In this document: one piece after another, positions 24,823-33,300 of the stretch
How positions within the stretch are numbered: the stretch's first letter is position 1
How the letters are laid out: every line of letters starts with the position of its first letter
Source: Rhodospira trueperi
Lineage (GTDB): Bacteria > Pseudomonadota > Alphaproteobacteria > Rhodospirillales > Rhodospirillaceae
Assembly (NCBI RefSeq): GCF_900101965.1
Contig: NZ_FNAP01000007.1
Coordinates: 1-64,000 of the forward strand
Direction: 5' to 3'
DNA: 64,000 bases
Notes under the pieces: model-generated
What the model saw: the letters and a program-made list of their open reading frames with translations, nothing else
What the model was told of the DNA's origin: nothing
The model's database searches: none
Program-made: the position numbers and the translations under genes

Positions 24823-25012
24823 AATACCACGCCTCCGGCTCGCTTCGACCTCACGGACCCGCTAAACAATACAACCGGGCGAAACCGGCCTTTCGCTCAA
24901 CCACCTTGGCTGGGATGGGTCAACCCGTTAGTGTGATCGCTACGGGCCGGCCTTCAGCCATGCCAGGGTCCGAACAAAATCGGCCCCGCATCGTTTAACG
25001 GCAGCGTAACAT

Positions 25013-26386
25013 ATGAGAGTTGGCAATTCCCTCGTCCATGCGGACCAGAGTCTTTTGGACAGTCTTGCCCGCATGTCGCGCTCAAGCGCGGGACGCGAGG
25101 CCCTGTTCGTGGGCCTGTCGCGGCTGCGCCCGATCAACCGCACTCCCACCCGTCTGCGGATCGCCGCCCAGTTGTTCGCGCCGTTGGTGTCCGGCTATGG
25201 CTGCGAGGTCTTCTCCCTGTCAAGCGGTGATCTGGTGATCATGGGGAACGGCATGCCCCCGGGCACGCTGGAGCTTCAGGGCGAGCGGCTGCGCGCCCTG
25301 TTCCGTTCCGATCCGGGATCCCGGGGAACGGCCCTGGATGGTCGGGATTTGTTCCTGACCATCTACGATCTGACCACCGACAACCGGGCCCTCGAAAACC
25401 GAATTCGGCTGCTGGCCGAGGACCGGGATACGCTGACGGGACCGATGAACCCGTCCAGCCCCCCCCCGGATCGGCCGATGGAGCCCGGCCTGTTGCGTCA
25501 GATCAGCGGGGCGCTGCAGAAGCTCGACCCCCGCCCGCTGATGCAGCGACAGGTGGTGCTGCGCATTGACGAGGAACGCCACGGCGCCTTTCATTACGAG
25601 GAGTTCTTCGTGTCCATGGCGGAGGTCCGCCGGGCCTGCGCCCGCGGCATCGATGTGACGGCCAGCCGCTGGCTGTTCCAGGAGATCTGCCGGCAACTCG
25701 ATCAGCGGGCCATCGCGGCGATGACCCGCCTGCCGCTTCCGGAGCAACCGGTCGGCGTCGGCCTCAATCTGAGCGTCGACACCGTTCTTTCGCCGGCGAT
25801 GAAGGCATTCACAGGGGTCCTGCCCGAAGGCACGACTCTGACCGTCGAGGTTCAGGTCATCGACGCCTTCAGCACCCTGGACCGCCTGGGTGAAGCCAAC
25901 CGGTGGCTGCGGGACCGTGGCCACAGGCTGGTTCTGGACGGGGTCACGCCGCGCGCTCTGTCGATGATCGATCCGGCGCGCCTGGATGTGGGCGGCCTGA
26001 AGCTCATGTGGGATCCCGATCTGGACGATCCCGCCGCCATCTGGGACGGACCGCACCCCAAGGCCATGATCGAGATGATGGGGGCCGACAGGATCGTGCT
26101 GTCGCGGGTGGAAACCGACCAAGCCCTCACATGGGGGCTCACCGCTGGAATCCACGCGTTTCAGGGGTTTTTCGTCGACCGCGTCATCGGTGCCACCACC
26201 ATGGCCGGATGCCCCCAACGGAAAGCCTGCACTCTGATGCAATGCGTCGAACGCCGACGCTCCGCCGCCGGACCGACGCGCCGGACATGCCCCAACCCGC
26301 CCCAACTGGACGCGATTACCAGACTGCACAAATTCGGTGAAGGCGTCAGCCCTGGCGTGACGCCCGGCGCCCGCGCGCCGTCATGA
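25013..26386 (+). CDS. degenerate EAL-domain protein, paralogue 1
   Basis: A 457-residue protein. The second half (about 165-390) has the fold pattern of an EAL domain: VGVGLNLSVDTVLSPAMKAF, LTVEVQVIDAFSTLDRLGEA, GHRLVLDGVTPRALSMIDPA and LDVGGLKLMW. The EAL/EVL catalytic motif is replaced (HYEEFFVSM) and the DDFGxG motif is absent (LDGVTP), so cyclic di-GMP hydrolysis is unlikely; a binding or scaffold role fits better. The N-terminal 160 residues are of unknown type. Its stop overlaps an ATG of the next gene, a divergent copy of itself. The ATG at 25013 has no clear ribosome binding site. Confidence 0.7.
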   Translation: MRVGNSLVHADQSLLDSLARMSRSSAGREALFVGLSRLRPINRTPTRLRIAAQLFAPLVSGYGCEVFSLSSGDLVIMGNGMPPGTLELQGERLRALFRSDPGSRGTALDGRDLFLTIYDLTTDNRALENRIRLLAEDRDTLTGPMNPSSPPPDRPMEPGLLRQISGALQKLDPRPLMQRQVVLRIDEERHGAFHYEEFFVSMAEVRRACARGIDVTASRWLFQEICRQLDQRAIAAMTRLPLPEQPVGVGLNLSVDTVLSPAMKAFTGVLPEGTTLTVEVQVIDAFSTLDRLGEANRWLRDRGHRLVLDGVTPRALSMIDPARLDVGGLKLMWDPDLDDPAAIWDGPHPKAMIEMMGADRIVLSRVETDQALTWGLTAGIHAFQGFFVDRVIGATTMAGCPQRKACTLMQCVERRRSAAGPTRRTCPNPPQLDAITRLHKFGEGVSPGVTPGARAPS

Positions 26387-26397
26387 CGGAGAGTTCC

Positions 26398-27711
26398 ATG
26401 GCGAACCCGCCGGCCAAGATTGCCTCCGCGCTCAGTCTTCCAGACTTCGTGAGGGACGTCGCCGAGACGCACCAGGACATGCGGGCCCTGCGCCTGACCC
26501 TGTCCGAGTTGCGGCCGGATACCTGGGAAAGCGATGTCATCCAGGCGGTCGAGGAGACGCTGGTCCCACTGGCGCGGGCGAACCAGACGCACATCTTCCG
26601 CCTGCCTCGTCGCGACTATCTGTTGTGCTTTCCCCGCGAACAGACCGATGCCGTTCGCGCCGTGATGATCCGCTTACGTCTGGTGATTCCCGAGGCCCCC
26701 CTGACGTCTCATCTGGCCGACCCGCCCGGCCGCAATAGTCCGCTGGTGCAGTGGTGGTCGCTTGATGCGGATTTCGGCGTGCTGCGCGCCATGGCCAAGC
26801 GGGTCGAGGACGCGGCCGCCGCCGCGGCCACCAAGCGGCGATCCGCCGCCAAGGGGTCAACTGACAGAGCGAAGACAACCGGCCGGGGCGATCCGGCGTG
26901 GCGGGCCTTCACTGGCGAGGCGGACGCCGACCGAAAACGGCCGTTGTCGCCCCTGGACGCCGAAATGCTGGAGCGTTTGGTCACGGGGCTGGACCGGGCC
27001 GACCTGTCCAACCATGTCCGGCAGCAACCGGTGTGCGCCATCGTCGGGGCGGCGCCGCCCAAGGCGTTGTTCTCGGAAGTCTATGTCTCCATCGACCGAC
27101 TGCGGGAGGCCATGGCGCCGAACGTGGATCTGACGGCCAACCGTTGGCTGTTCCAGCACTTTTCGGAAACGCTCGACCGTCGCGTCCTGGCGTGGCTGAA
27201 CCGCGAGGCCGGCGGCCTGCTGAAGAGCGGGTTTTCCATCAACATCAATGTCGGTTCGGTCCTCTCCGATGCCTTCCTGCGCTTCGAGGGCCAGGTCTCG
27301 GCCGCCCTGCACGGTACCGTGATCCTGGAGTTGCGGGTCGAGGATGTCTTCGCCGACCTGGAAGCCTATGCCTTCGCGCGTGATTTCGCGCACCAGCGCG
27401 GCTATCAAATCTGCCTGGACTCGCTGACACCGGAGGTGATGGCCTTGCTCAACCGCGACCGGCTGGGCGTCGACATGATGAAGCTGTTCTGGCATCCGGA
27501 CCTGCCGGAGGAGATGCGGCGCGGCCATGGTCCGGATCTGGCGGAACGCCTGCGCGAGCACCACGGCAACCGCACAATTCTGGCCCGCTGCGACGATCCG
27601 GCCGCGCTCGAACTTGGGCGCTCGCTGGGCATCACGATGTTCCAGGGGCGCTACATGGATAAGCTGCTGTCCAGCGCGAGCGCGCCGGTGATCCCGACGC
27701 GGCCGCGATGA
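26398..27711 (+). CDS. degenerate EAL-domain protein, paralogue 2
   Basis: A 437-residue protein of the same layout as its upstream neighbour: an unknown N-terminal half, an Ala/Lys/Arg-rich linker (about 138-165), then a degenerate EAL fold (GFSININVGSVLSDAFLRF, VILELRVEDVFADLEAYAFA, GYQICLDSLTPEVMALL, VDMMKLFWHPDL). Catalytic EAL and DDF motifs are missing. ATG 26398 has GGAGAG five bases upstream; ATG 26383 overlaps the previous stop and would add five residues. The stop overlaps the ABC ATPase start, so three genes are translationally coupled. Confidence 0.72.
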   Translation: MANPPAKIASALSLPDFVRDVAETHQDMRALRLTLSELRPDTWESDVIQAVEETLVPLARANQTHIFRLPRRDYLLCFPREQTDAVRAVMIRLRLVIPEAPLTSHLADPPGRNSPLVQWWSLDADFGVLRAMAKRVEDAAAAAATKRRSAAKGSTDRAKTTGRGDPAWRAFTGEADADRKRPLSPLDAEMLERLVTGLDRADLSNHVRQQPVCAIVGAAPPKALFSEVYVSIDRLREAMAPNVDLTANRWLFQHFSETLDRRVLAWLNREAGGLLKSGFSININVGSVLSDAFLRFEGQVSAALHGTVILELRVEDVFADLEAYAFARDFAHQRGYQICLDSLTPEVMALLNRDRLGVDMMKLFWHPDLPEEMRRGHGPDLAERLREHHGNRTILARCDDPAALELGRSLGITMFQGRYMDKLLSSASAPVIPTRPR

Positions 27712-28475
27712 GCGCCGCGCCTCCCTCCCCGGTGATCGAGGCGCGCGGTCTCACCAAGGTGTTCGCGGGACCACGCGGCACGTCCGTGACAGCCATGCGC
27801 GGCGTGGATCTGAGCATCGCGGCGGACACCACCGTCGGCCTGTTGGGCGGCAACGGCGCTGGCAAGACCACGACGCTGTCGATCATCAACGGCCTGCTGT
27901 TGCCGACGTCGGGAACGATTCGCGTTCTGGGCCGCGACATGACACGCGAACGTCATCTCGCGCTGGCGCGCATGAACGTCTCGTCGCCCTATGTCGATCT
28001 GCCGCACCGCCTGACGGTGCGCGAGAACCTGACGGTCTATGCCCATCTCTACGGCATCGCCGATGTGCGCGGGCGACTCGCGACGGTGGTGGAGGACCTC
28101 CACCTGGGCGAGGTGTTCAATCGGCCCGTCGGCAAGTTGTCGGCGGGACAGAAGACCCGGGTCGCCCTGGCCAAGGCCCTGCTGAACGATCCCGAGGTTC
28201 TGCTGCTGGATGAACCGACGGCCTCGCTCGATCCGGACACCGGCGATTGGGTTCGGACCCATCTGGCCGGGTGGCGCCGCCGGCACGGCGCAACGATTCT
28301 GCTGGCCTCGCACAACATGGCGGAGGTCGAGCGGCTGTGCGACACCGTGTTCGTCATGAAGGACGGGCGCATCCACGACCAGGGCGCCCCGGCCGATCTG
28401 ATCGCGCGCCATGGCCGTCAGACCCTGGAGGAGGTGTTCCTCGACATCGCGCGTCGGGCCGATGGGCATCCCTGA
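27708..28475 (+). CDS. ABC transporter ATP-binding protein
   Basis: A 255-residue nucleotide-binding subunit with Walker A (GGNGAGKTTT, about 48-57), Q-loop, signature LSAGQKTR (about 145-152), Walker B (VLLLDEPTASLD) and H-loop (LASHNMAEVE). The sequence is of the NodI/ABC-2 exporter type (LLLPTSGTIRVLGRDM). Such ATPases are normally followed by an ABC-2 permease gene; here ssrA follows instead, so the membrane partner must be elsewhere. It overlaps the degenerate EAL gene by four bases. Confidence 0.88.
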   Translation: MSAAPPSPVIEARGLTKVFAGPRGTSVTAMRGVDLSIAADTTVGLLGGNGAGKTTTLSIINGLLLPTSGTIRVLGRDMTRERHLALARMNVSSPYVDLPHRLTVRENLTVYAHLYGIADVRGRLATVVEDLHLGEVFNRPVGKLSAGQKTRVALAKALLNDPEVLLLDEPTASLDPDTGDWVRTHLAGWRRRHGATILLASHNMAEVERLCDTVFVMKDGRIHDQGAPADLIARHGRQTLEEVFLDIARRADGHP

Positions 28476-28589
28476 GACGACCATTCCAGGCAAGCCCTGT
28501 GGCCATCCGACAACAGGATACAACCGGCCCTTTGCATCCGGCGCCGCGTCGTCCTATATTTCAAGGGCCGGTTCGCCGGCTATGACGCT

Positions 28590-28890
28590 AAACCCTGTCT
28601 GGAATAAGCGTTGTGGACCCGGGGGCAGTGCCCGGCGCCTCCACCAGTTCCGGCCCCGCCAGCGGCGGCGGGGCCTCTCCTGGGGGCGAAACAGGATCGA
28701 CACGCGTGGTAAAGAGGCAGGCTGTGTTCGGCATGGCACCACCGTCATCGGGCCAAATGCAATAGTTGCCAACGACAACTATGCTCCGGAAGCCGTCGCT
28801 GCGTAATGCAGTGCTGGTGACCGATCTAAGCCCCGGGCGGTAGCACGTTCGGGCGGGGTTCGGGGGGCACCTGGCAACAGAAGCCCCCCA
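28590..28890 (+). ncRNA. ssrA: tmRNA, circularly permuted two-piece form
   Basis: The acceptor piece comes first: T-arm CCGGG-GGCAGTG-CCCGG and acceptor strand CGCCTCC then ACCA, ending at 28646. After an excised spacer (28647-28681) the coding piece begins at 28682 with GGGGGCG, which pairs with CGCCTCC to form the acceptor stem. The tag frame resumes at GCC 28768 after TAGTT and encodes ANDNYAPEAVAA then TAA (28804-28806). The coding piece ends near a GGGGGGC/GCCCCCC hairpin (28862-28889). This order is diagnostic of alphaproteobacterial tmRNA. The outer ends are approximate. Confidence 0.93.
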
Positions 28891-28997
28891 CTGTGCCGGA
28901 GGGATTTCGACCGGCATGGCGCGGGCCTTGCGCGGACGAACACAGTAAGGGAAGACACAGGGGTGCCGGCCCAGGCCAAGCGGACAGGAACAGCGAC

Positions 28998-29531
28998 GTG
29001 AGCGAGAAAATCACCACCTTCCATTACGACCGCATGGTCGAGGCTGCGTTGCGCGGCGTACTGCGCGACGCGCTCAGGGTGGTCGAGGCTCAGGGCGGTC
29101 TTCCGGGCGAACACCATTTCTACATTACCTTCGAGACCGCGCGCCCCGGAGTCGTGATGCCCGACCGGCTGCGCGCCCAGCACGCTCAGGACATGACCAT
29201 CGTGCTCCAGAACCAGTTCTGGGACCTGAAGGTGTTCGACGACGCGCTGGAGGTCACCCTCAGCTTCAACCGCAAGCGCGAGCGTCTGCGCGTTCCGTTC
29301 GCGGCCGTGACCGCGTTCGCCGATCCGCACGCCAGTTTCGGCCTGCAGTTCCAGACCGAGGCCGGCGAGGCCATGGACGACACGGACGATGATGCCGAGG
29401 CCAACTGGGACGCCCTGATGGGCGACGGCGAATCCAACGACGGGCGCGGCCAGGGCGGAGCCCCCCGGGTCGAGACCGATCCCGACGGCGCCAACGTCAT
29501 CGCCCTCGACGCTTTCCGCAAGAAACAGTAA
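28998..29531 (+). CDS. sspB: ClpXP adaptor SspB, alphaproteobacterial type
   Basis: A 177-residue protein starting at GTG 28998 (AGGA eight bases upstream). Residues 1-125 carry the SspB fold pattern: [40 protein letters not shown], and [21 protein letters not shown] long acidic Asp/Gly-rich linker ends in [11 protein letters not shown], the short C-terminal tail that docks on the ClpX N-domain. SspB hands ssrA-tagged proteins to ClpXP, and the gene lies about 110 bp after the tmRNA gene itself. Confidence 0.9.
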   Translation: MSEKITTFHYDRMVEAALRGVLRDALRVVEAQGGLPGEHHFYITFETARPGVVMPDRLRAQHAQDMTIVLQNQFWDLKVFDDALEVTLSFNRKRERLRVPFAAVTAFADPHASFGLQFQTEAGEAMDDTDDDAEANWDALMGDGESNDGRGQGGAPRVETDPDGANVIALDAFRKKQ

Positions 29532-29616
29532 ACCGGGGTCATCACCGGTTCGATTGGTACCGCGCGGCCGTTGCCGCGTGGGCTGCGTTGTTTGGCCGTG
29601 CCTACGGGAGTGCCCG

Positions 29617-31227
29617 ATGATTGATGCCGCCTTCGCCGAGATGTTTCCCCTCGCCGCCGACGATACCCCCTACCGCAAGGTCACGGACGAGGGCGTCGGC
29701 CTCGACCGGTTCCGGGGCCAGGATGTCCTGGTGGTCGAGCCGGCGGCGCTGACCCGCCTGACCGAGGAGGCGTTCCGCGACATCTCTCACCTGTTGCGGC
29801 CGGGCCATCTGGCGCAGTTGCGGGCCATCATGGACGACCCGGAGGCCTCCGCCAACGACCGCTTCGTCGCCCTGGAACTGCTGAAGAACGCCAACATCTC
29901 GGCCGGGATGGTGCTGCCCATGTGCCAGGACACCGGCACGGCCATCATCCTGGGCAAGAAGGGCGAGCGCGTGTTCACCGGCGGCGGCGACGCGCTGGCG
30001 CTGTCGGAAGGCGTGGCCAATGCCTACGCCAATCTGAACCTGCGTTATTCGCAGAATTCGCCGCGCACCATGTACGACGAGGTCAACACCCGCAACAACC
30101 TGCCGGCCCAGATCGACCTGTACGCGACGGCGGGGGAGGCCTATTCGTTCCTGTTCATGGCCAAGGGCGGCGGGTCGGCCAACAAGACCTTCCTCTATCA
30201 ACAGACCCGGGCGCTGCTGAACCCGAAGAGCCTGATGGCCTTCCTTGAGGAGCAGGTGAAGACCCTGGGCACGGCGGCCTGTCCGCCCTATCACCTGTCC
30301 ATCGTCATCGGGGGCACCTCCGCCGAGGCCACCCTGAAGACCGTCAAGCTGGCCTCCGCCAAGTACCTGGACGGCTTGCCCACGGCCGGTGGCGATCACG
30401 GCCACGCCTTCCGCGACCTGGAGCTTGAGCAGGCGGTGCTGGAGATGACGCGGCGCCTGGGCATCGGGGCCCAGTTCGGCGGCAAGTATTTCTGCCACGA
30501 CGTCCGCGTGGTGCGCCTGCCGCGCCACGGGGCGTCGCTGCCGGTGGGCATCGGCGTGTCGTGCTCCGCCGACCGTCAGGCCAAGGCGAAGATCACCCGC
30601 GACGGCGTGTTCCTGGAGCAGTTCGAGACCGAACCGGCCAAGTACATGCCGGAGATCAAGGACGAAAAGCTGTCGGGCGAGGTGGTCAGGATCGACCTGA
30701 ACAGGCCCATGGCCGAGATCCGCGAAACCCTGGGCCGCCACCCGATCAAGACCCGGGTCAGCCTGACCGGCCCCATGATCGTCGCCCGCGACATCGCCCA
30801 CGCCAAGCTGAAGGAACGGCTGGACGCCGGCGAGGGCCTGCCCGATTACATCAAGAACCATCCAGTGTACTACGCCGGCCCGGCCAAGACGCCGGAGGGC
30901 ATGGCCTCTGGATCGTTCGGCCCCACCACCGCCGGGCGCATGGACGCCTATGTGGACGAATTCCAGGCCGCCGGCGGCTCCATGGTCATGATCGCCAAGG
31001 GCAATCGGTCTAAGGCCGTCACCGACGCCTGCGCGAAACACGGCGGCTTCTATCTCGGCTCGGTCGGTGGCGCGGCGGCGCAGCTCGCGCTGGAAAGCAT
31101 CCGCAAGGTCGAGGTGCTGGAATACCCCGAACTGGGCATGGAAGCCGTCTGGCGCATCGAGGTGGAGGACTTCCCCGCCTTCATCGTCGTGGACGACAAG
31201 GGCAACGATTTCTTCCGGCCGCGTTGA
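29617..31227 (+). CDS. fum: class I fumarate hydratase (4Fe-4S)
   Basis: A 536-residue iron-sulfur fumarase that converts fumarate and malate in the citric acid cycle. The cluster-binding region [20 protein letters not shown] (Cys near 104) and the [20 protein letters not shown] segment are typical of the fused class I enzyme; the beta-type C-terminal domain has GPTTAGRMD and KGNRS. The ATG at 29617 follows GGGAG. The longer upstream frame has no support. Confidence 0.93.
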   Translation: MIDAAFAEMFPLAADDTPYRKVTDEGVGLDRFRGQDVLVVEPAALTRLTEEAFRDISHLLRPGHLAQLRAIMDDPEASANDRFVALELLKNANISAGMVLPMCQDTGTAIILGKKGERVFTGGGDALALSEGVANAYANLNLRYSQNSPRTMYDEVNTRNNLPAQIDLYATAGEAYSFLFMAKGGGSANKTFLYQQTRALLNPKSLMAFLEEQVKTLGTAACPPYHLSIVIGGTSAEATLKTVKLASAKYLDGLPTAGGDHGHAFRDLELEQAVLEMTRRLGIGAQFGGKYFCHDVRVVRLPRHGASLPVGIGVSCSADRQAKAKITRDGVFLEQFETEPAKYMPEIKDEKLSGEVVRIDLNRPMAEIRETLGRHPIKTRVSLTGPMIVARDIAHAKLKERLDAGEGLPDYIKNHPVYYAGPAKTPEGMASGSFGPTTAGRMDAYVDEFQAAGGSMVMIAKGNRSKAVTDACAKHGGFYLGSVGGAAAQLALESIRKVEVLEYPELGMEAVWRIEVEDFPAFIVVDDKGNDFFRPR

Positions 31228-31264
31228 GCCGGTCTGGTTGGCGTCGCCCTCGCAACAGACGCCC

Positions 31265-31924
31265 TTATTCCGCCGCGTTCGGCTGCGCTTCGACGGAACA
31301 CCCGGCTGCCGTCGCCTCGCGCCGCTCGGCCAGGGCGCGGCGGATGATCTGCGCCGACGAACTCAGGAACAGCCCGGCCAGCGCCGCCGCCACGATCAGG
31401 TCCGGCCACGGGCTCGCGGTCACCGCCACCAGCCCGCCGGCCCCGATCACGCCCAGGTTGCCGATGGCATCGTTGCGACTGCACAGCCACACCGAACGGA
31501 CGTTGGCGTCCCCCTCCCTGAACCGCATCAGCAACAGCACCGAAGCCACGTTGGCGGCAAAGGCCATCATGCCGATTGAGCCCATGACCACGGCATCGGG
31601 CTGAGCCAGCACGAACACCCGGTACAGGCTGGCGCCCAGGACCACCGCCGCCATCACCGCCAGACTCACCCCCTTGACCAGGGCCACCGTCGCTCGCGTG
31701 CGCAGCGACAGGCCGATCACCGCCAGCGACAGGCCGTAGGTGACGCTGTCACCCAGGAAATCCAGCGCGTCGGCCTTCAGGGCCATGGATTGGGCCATCA
31801 GCCCGCCGGCCATCTCCACCGCAAACATGGTGGCGTTGATGGCGATCACCGCCAGCAGCACGCGCCGATAGGCGGTTGAAACGCCCTCGAACCGGGTTTC
31901 TTGTGCGCAGTCACATCCGGGCAC
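31265..31924 (-). CDS. CDF-type cation efflux protein, lacking the cytoplasmic domain
   Basis: A 219-residue membrane protein with about six helices. Metal-site motifs are visible: ALKADALDFLGDS in helix 2 and CSRNDAIGNLGV in helix 5, as in cation diffusion facilitators for Zn, Co or Cd. An N-terminal CDC motif could bind metal. It stops after the last helix with a short tail ending AAE, so the usual C-terminal cytoplasmic dimer domain is missing. GTG 31924 is chosen for AGGAGG nine bases upstream. It is divergent from a MerR-type regulator. Confidence 0.82.
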   Translation of the reverse strand: MPGCDCAQETRFEGVSTAYRRVLLAVIAINATMFAVEMAGGLMAQSMALKADALDFLGDSVTYGLSLAVIGLSLRTRATVALVKGVSLAVMAAVVLGASLYRVFVLAQPDAVVMGSIGMMAFAANVASVLLLMRFREGDANVRSVWLCSRNDAIGNLGVIGAGGLVAVTASPWPDLIVAAALAGLFLSSSAQIIRRALAERREATAAGCSVEAQPNAAE

Positions 31925-31967
31925 CGTTTGAGGCCTCCTGATCCTTGATCCTTGATCCACAGGGCTC

Positions 31968-31998
31968 AACATGGATCCTGGAGCAACTCCAGATTCAA
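31968..31998 (-). promoter_or_regulatory. MerR-type operator-promoter of the efflux gene
   Basis: On the minus strand TTGAAT (31998-31993) is followed by the dyad CTGGAG-TTG-CTCCAG (31992-31978) and CATGTT at 19-bp spacing (31973-31968). The dyad closely resembles ZntR/CadR operators. The overlong spacer with a central dyad is the hallmark of MerR-activated promoters. Confidence 0.75.
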
Positions 31999-32014
31999 GG
32001 ACAAAAACACGGCC

Positions 32015-32452
32015 ATGAACATCGGCACGCTGGCCCGCCTGACGGGGGCCAAGGCGGACACGATCCGCTACTACGAACGCATCGGCTTGCTGCCGGCGCC
32101 GGCGCGGACGGCCGGCAATCACCGCGTTTACGGGCAGGAGCATCTGGCCCGGCTGGCCTTCGTGCGCGGGGCGCGGCGGCTGGGGTTCACGCTCGACGAA
32201 GTTCGGGAGTTAATCGCTCTGGGCGGTCACGCGAACCGGTCGTGCGCGGACATCCACGCCGTCGCCCAACGCCATCTGGACGCGGTGGACGCACGGATCG
32301 CGGACCTCAACCGTCTGCGCAACGAACTGGCGCATTTGGTGGACCAATGCGAGGGAGGCGAGGTGAGGCGCTGCGGTGTTTTGGACGCGCTGCCTCATCT
32401 GACCATGGCGGGTGAGGGCGACCAAGGCGCCGATCAGGGACAACCGCCGTAA
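32015..32452 (+). CDS. MerR-family metal-responsive activator (ZntR/CadR/PbrR type)
   Basis: A 145-residue regulator. The winged HTH is MNIGTLARLTGAKADTIRYY then ERIGLLP; a long dimer helix follows. Three cysteines occur in the metal-site positions of ZntR/PbrR: in HANRSCADIH (near 77), DQCEGG (near 112) and VRRCGV (near 119), which suggests a divalent metal such as Zn, Cd or Pb. It is divergent from the CDF gene whose promoter holds a MerR dyad, and its 3' end overlaps the convergent ydbL-like gene by 19 bp. Confidence 0.88.
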   Translation: MNIGTLARLTGAKADTIRYYERIGLLPAPARTAGNHRVYGQEHLARLAFVRGARRLGFTLDEVRELIALGGHANRSCADIHAVAQRHLDAVDARIADLNRLRNELAHLVDQCEGGEVRRCGVLDALPHLTMAGEGDQGADQGQPP

Positions 32453-32775
32453 CGGGACTGGAGCTTCTCGCCGGACACGATGCGGACCTGTTCCACCGAG
32501 GTGTTGGTGTCCCGCGCCAGCTTTTCGTAAGCGGCGAGACGCTGGCGGTTGATCGTGTCCACCTGCTGGACGACGGCCCCATTCGAACTGAGGGCGTGCA
32601 AAAGACCGTCCGGACGCTCGCACACGGCGCCGTTGGCCCGCAGTTGGTCCAAGCTCTGCGCCGCCGCCGGGGGTGCGAAGACCGTTAGCGCGAGCGCCAC
32701 CATCATTCCCGCCGTCCAGGCAAATCCAATCCGAGCTTGAGACCGCCGTTCGATGGCTGCTGGCCCGACTTTCAT
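32434..32775 (-). CDS. ydbL: YdbL/DUF1318 family periplasmic protein
   Basis: A 113-residue protein with a signal peptide (hydrophobic AWTAGMMVALALTVFA, cleavage after PPAAA). The mature part (SLDQLRANGAVCERPDGLLH, then VDTINRQRLAAYEKLARDTN and SVEQVRIVSGEKL) matches YdbL. In E. coli YdbL works with YnbE and the AsmA-like YdbH in lipid transport between membranes. It follows the ynbE-like gene by 37 bp on the same strand. Confidence 0.83.
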   Translation of the reverse strand: MKVGPAAIERRSQARIGFAWTAGMMVALALTVFAPPAAAQSLDQLRANGAVCERPDGLLHALSSNGAVVQQVDTINRQRLAAYEKLARDTNTSVEQVRIVSGEKLQSRYGGCP

Positions 32776-32812
32776 GTCCTAAGTCTCCCTGTTTCCGGCT
32801 GGGTCATCCGGA

Positions 32813-33082
32813 TCAGAAAAGGTCCGGGTTGCTGCTCATCACGTCCTCGACGCCCCTTTCAAGGCGGATCCGGACATCCTGTTCGATCTTGACGTTCAGG
32901 TTGATGACGATGGGTTTGTCGGGGGCCTCGACCTTGACCGTGGGCTGACAGCCGGACACGGCCAGAGCCCCGACCAGCGCCACGGCCATGGCACCGACCA
33001 TCGCCCCGCCCGTGCGCGCGCGCCGCGCGCGCACGCCGAACCAACCATCGGCCGATTGATCCACCGCCGTTTCCTGCCTCAT
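32813..33082 (-). CDS. ynbE: YnbE-like lipoprotein
   Basis: An 89-residue protein with an N-terminal hydrophobic helix and lipobox LAVSGC; the Cys would be lipidated. The short mature part QPTVKVEAPDKPIVINLNVK is almost the YnbE consensus. YnbE forms the outer-membrane partner of YdbH. ATG 33082 gives a long basic N-region; an internal GTG near residue 17 is an alternative start. The ydbH gene normally found beside it is not present here. Confidence 0.82.
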   Translation of the reverse strand: MRQETAVDQSADGWFGVRARRARTGGAMVGAMAVALVGALAVSGCQPTVKVEAPDKPIVINLNVKIEQDVRIRLERGVEDVMSSNPDLF

Positions 33083-33300
33083 GCGCTGGCCTCATATCCT
33101 GTCAAGCGTCGCTTCCGGGACAACACCATTATTCAAGCCCCGGATTGTGGCAGCGGCGGGGCACCGCGCATCACGCGTTATCTCCGAGTCTTACGCAAGG
33201 TCTTGCGCCGCCCCAGTGCGTCCCCCCATGATGGCGCCGTCCGCAAGGACGCTGCTCTTGGGCGGCACACCATAATGACAGAGTTTCAGGGAGGAACACG

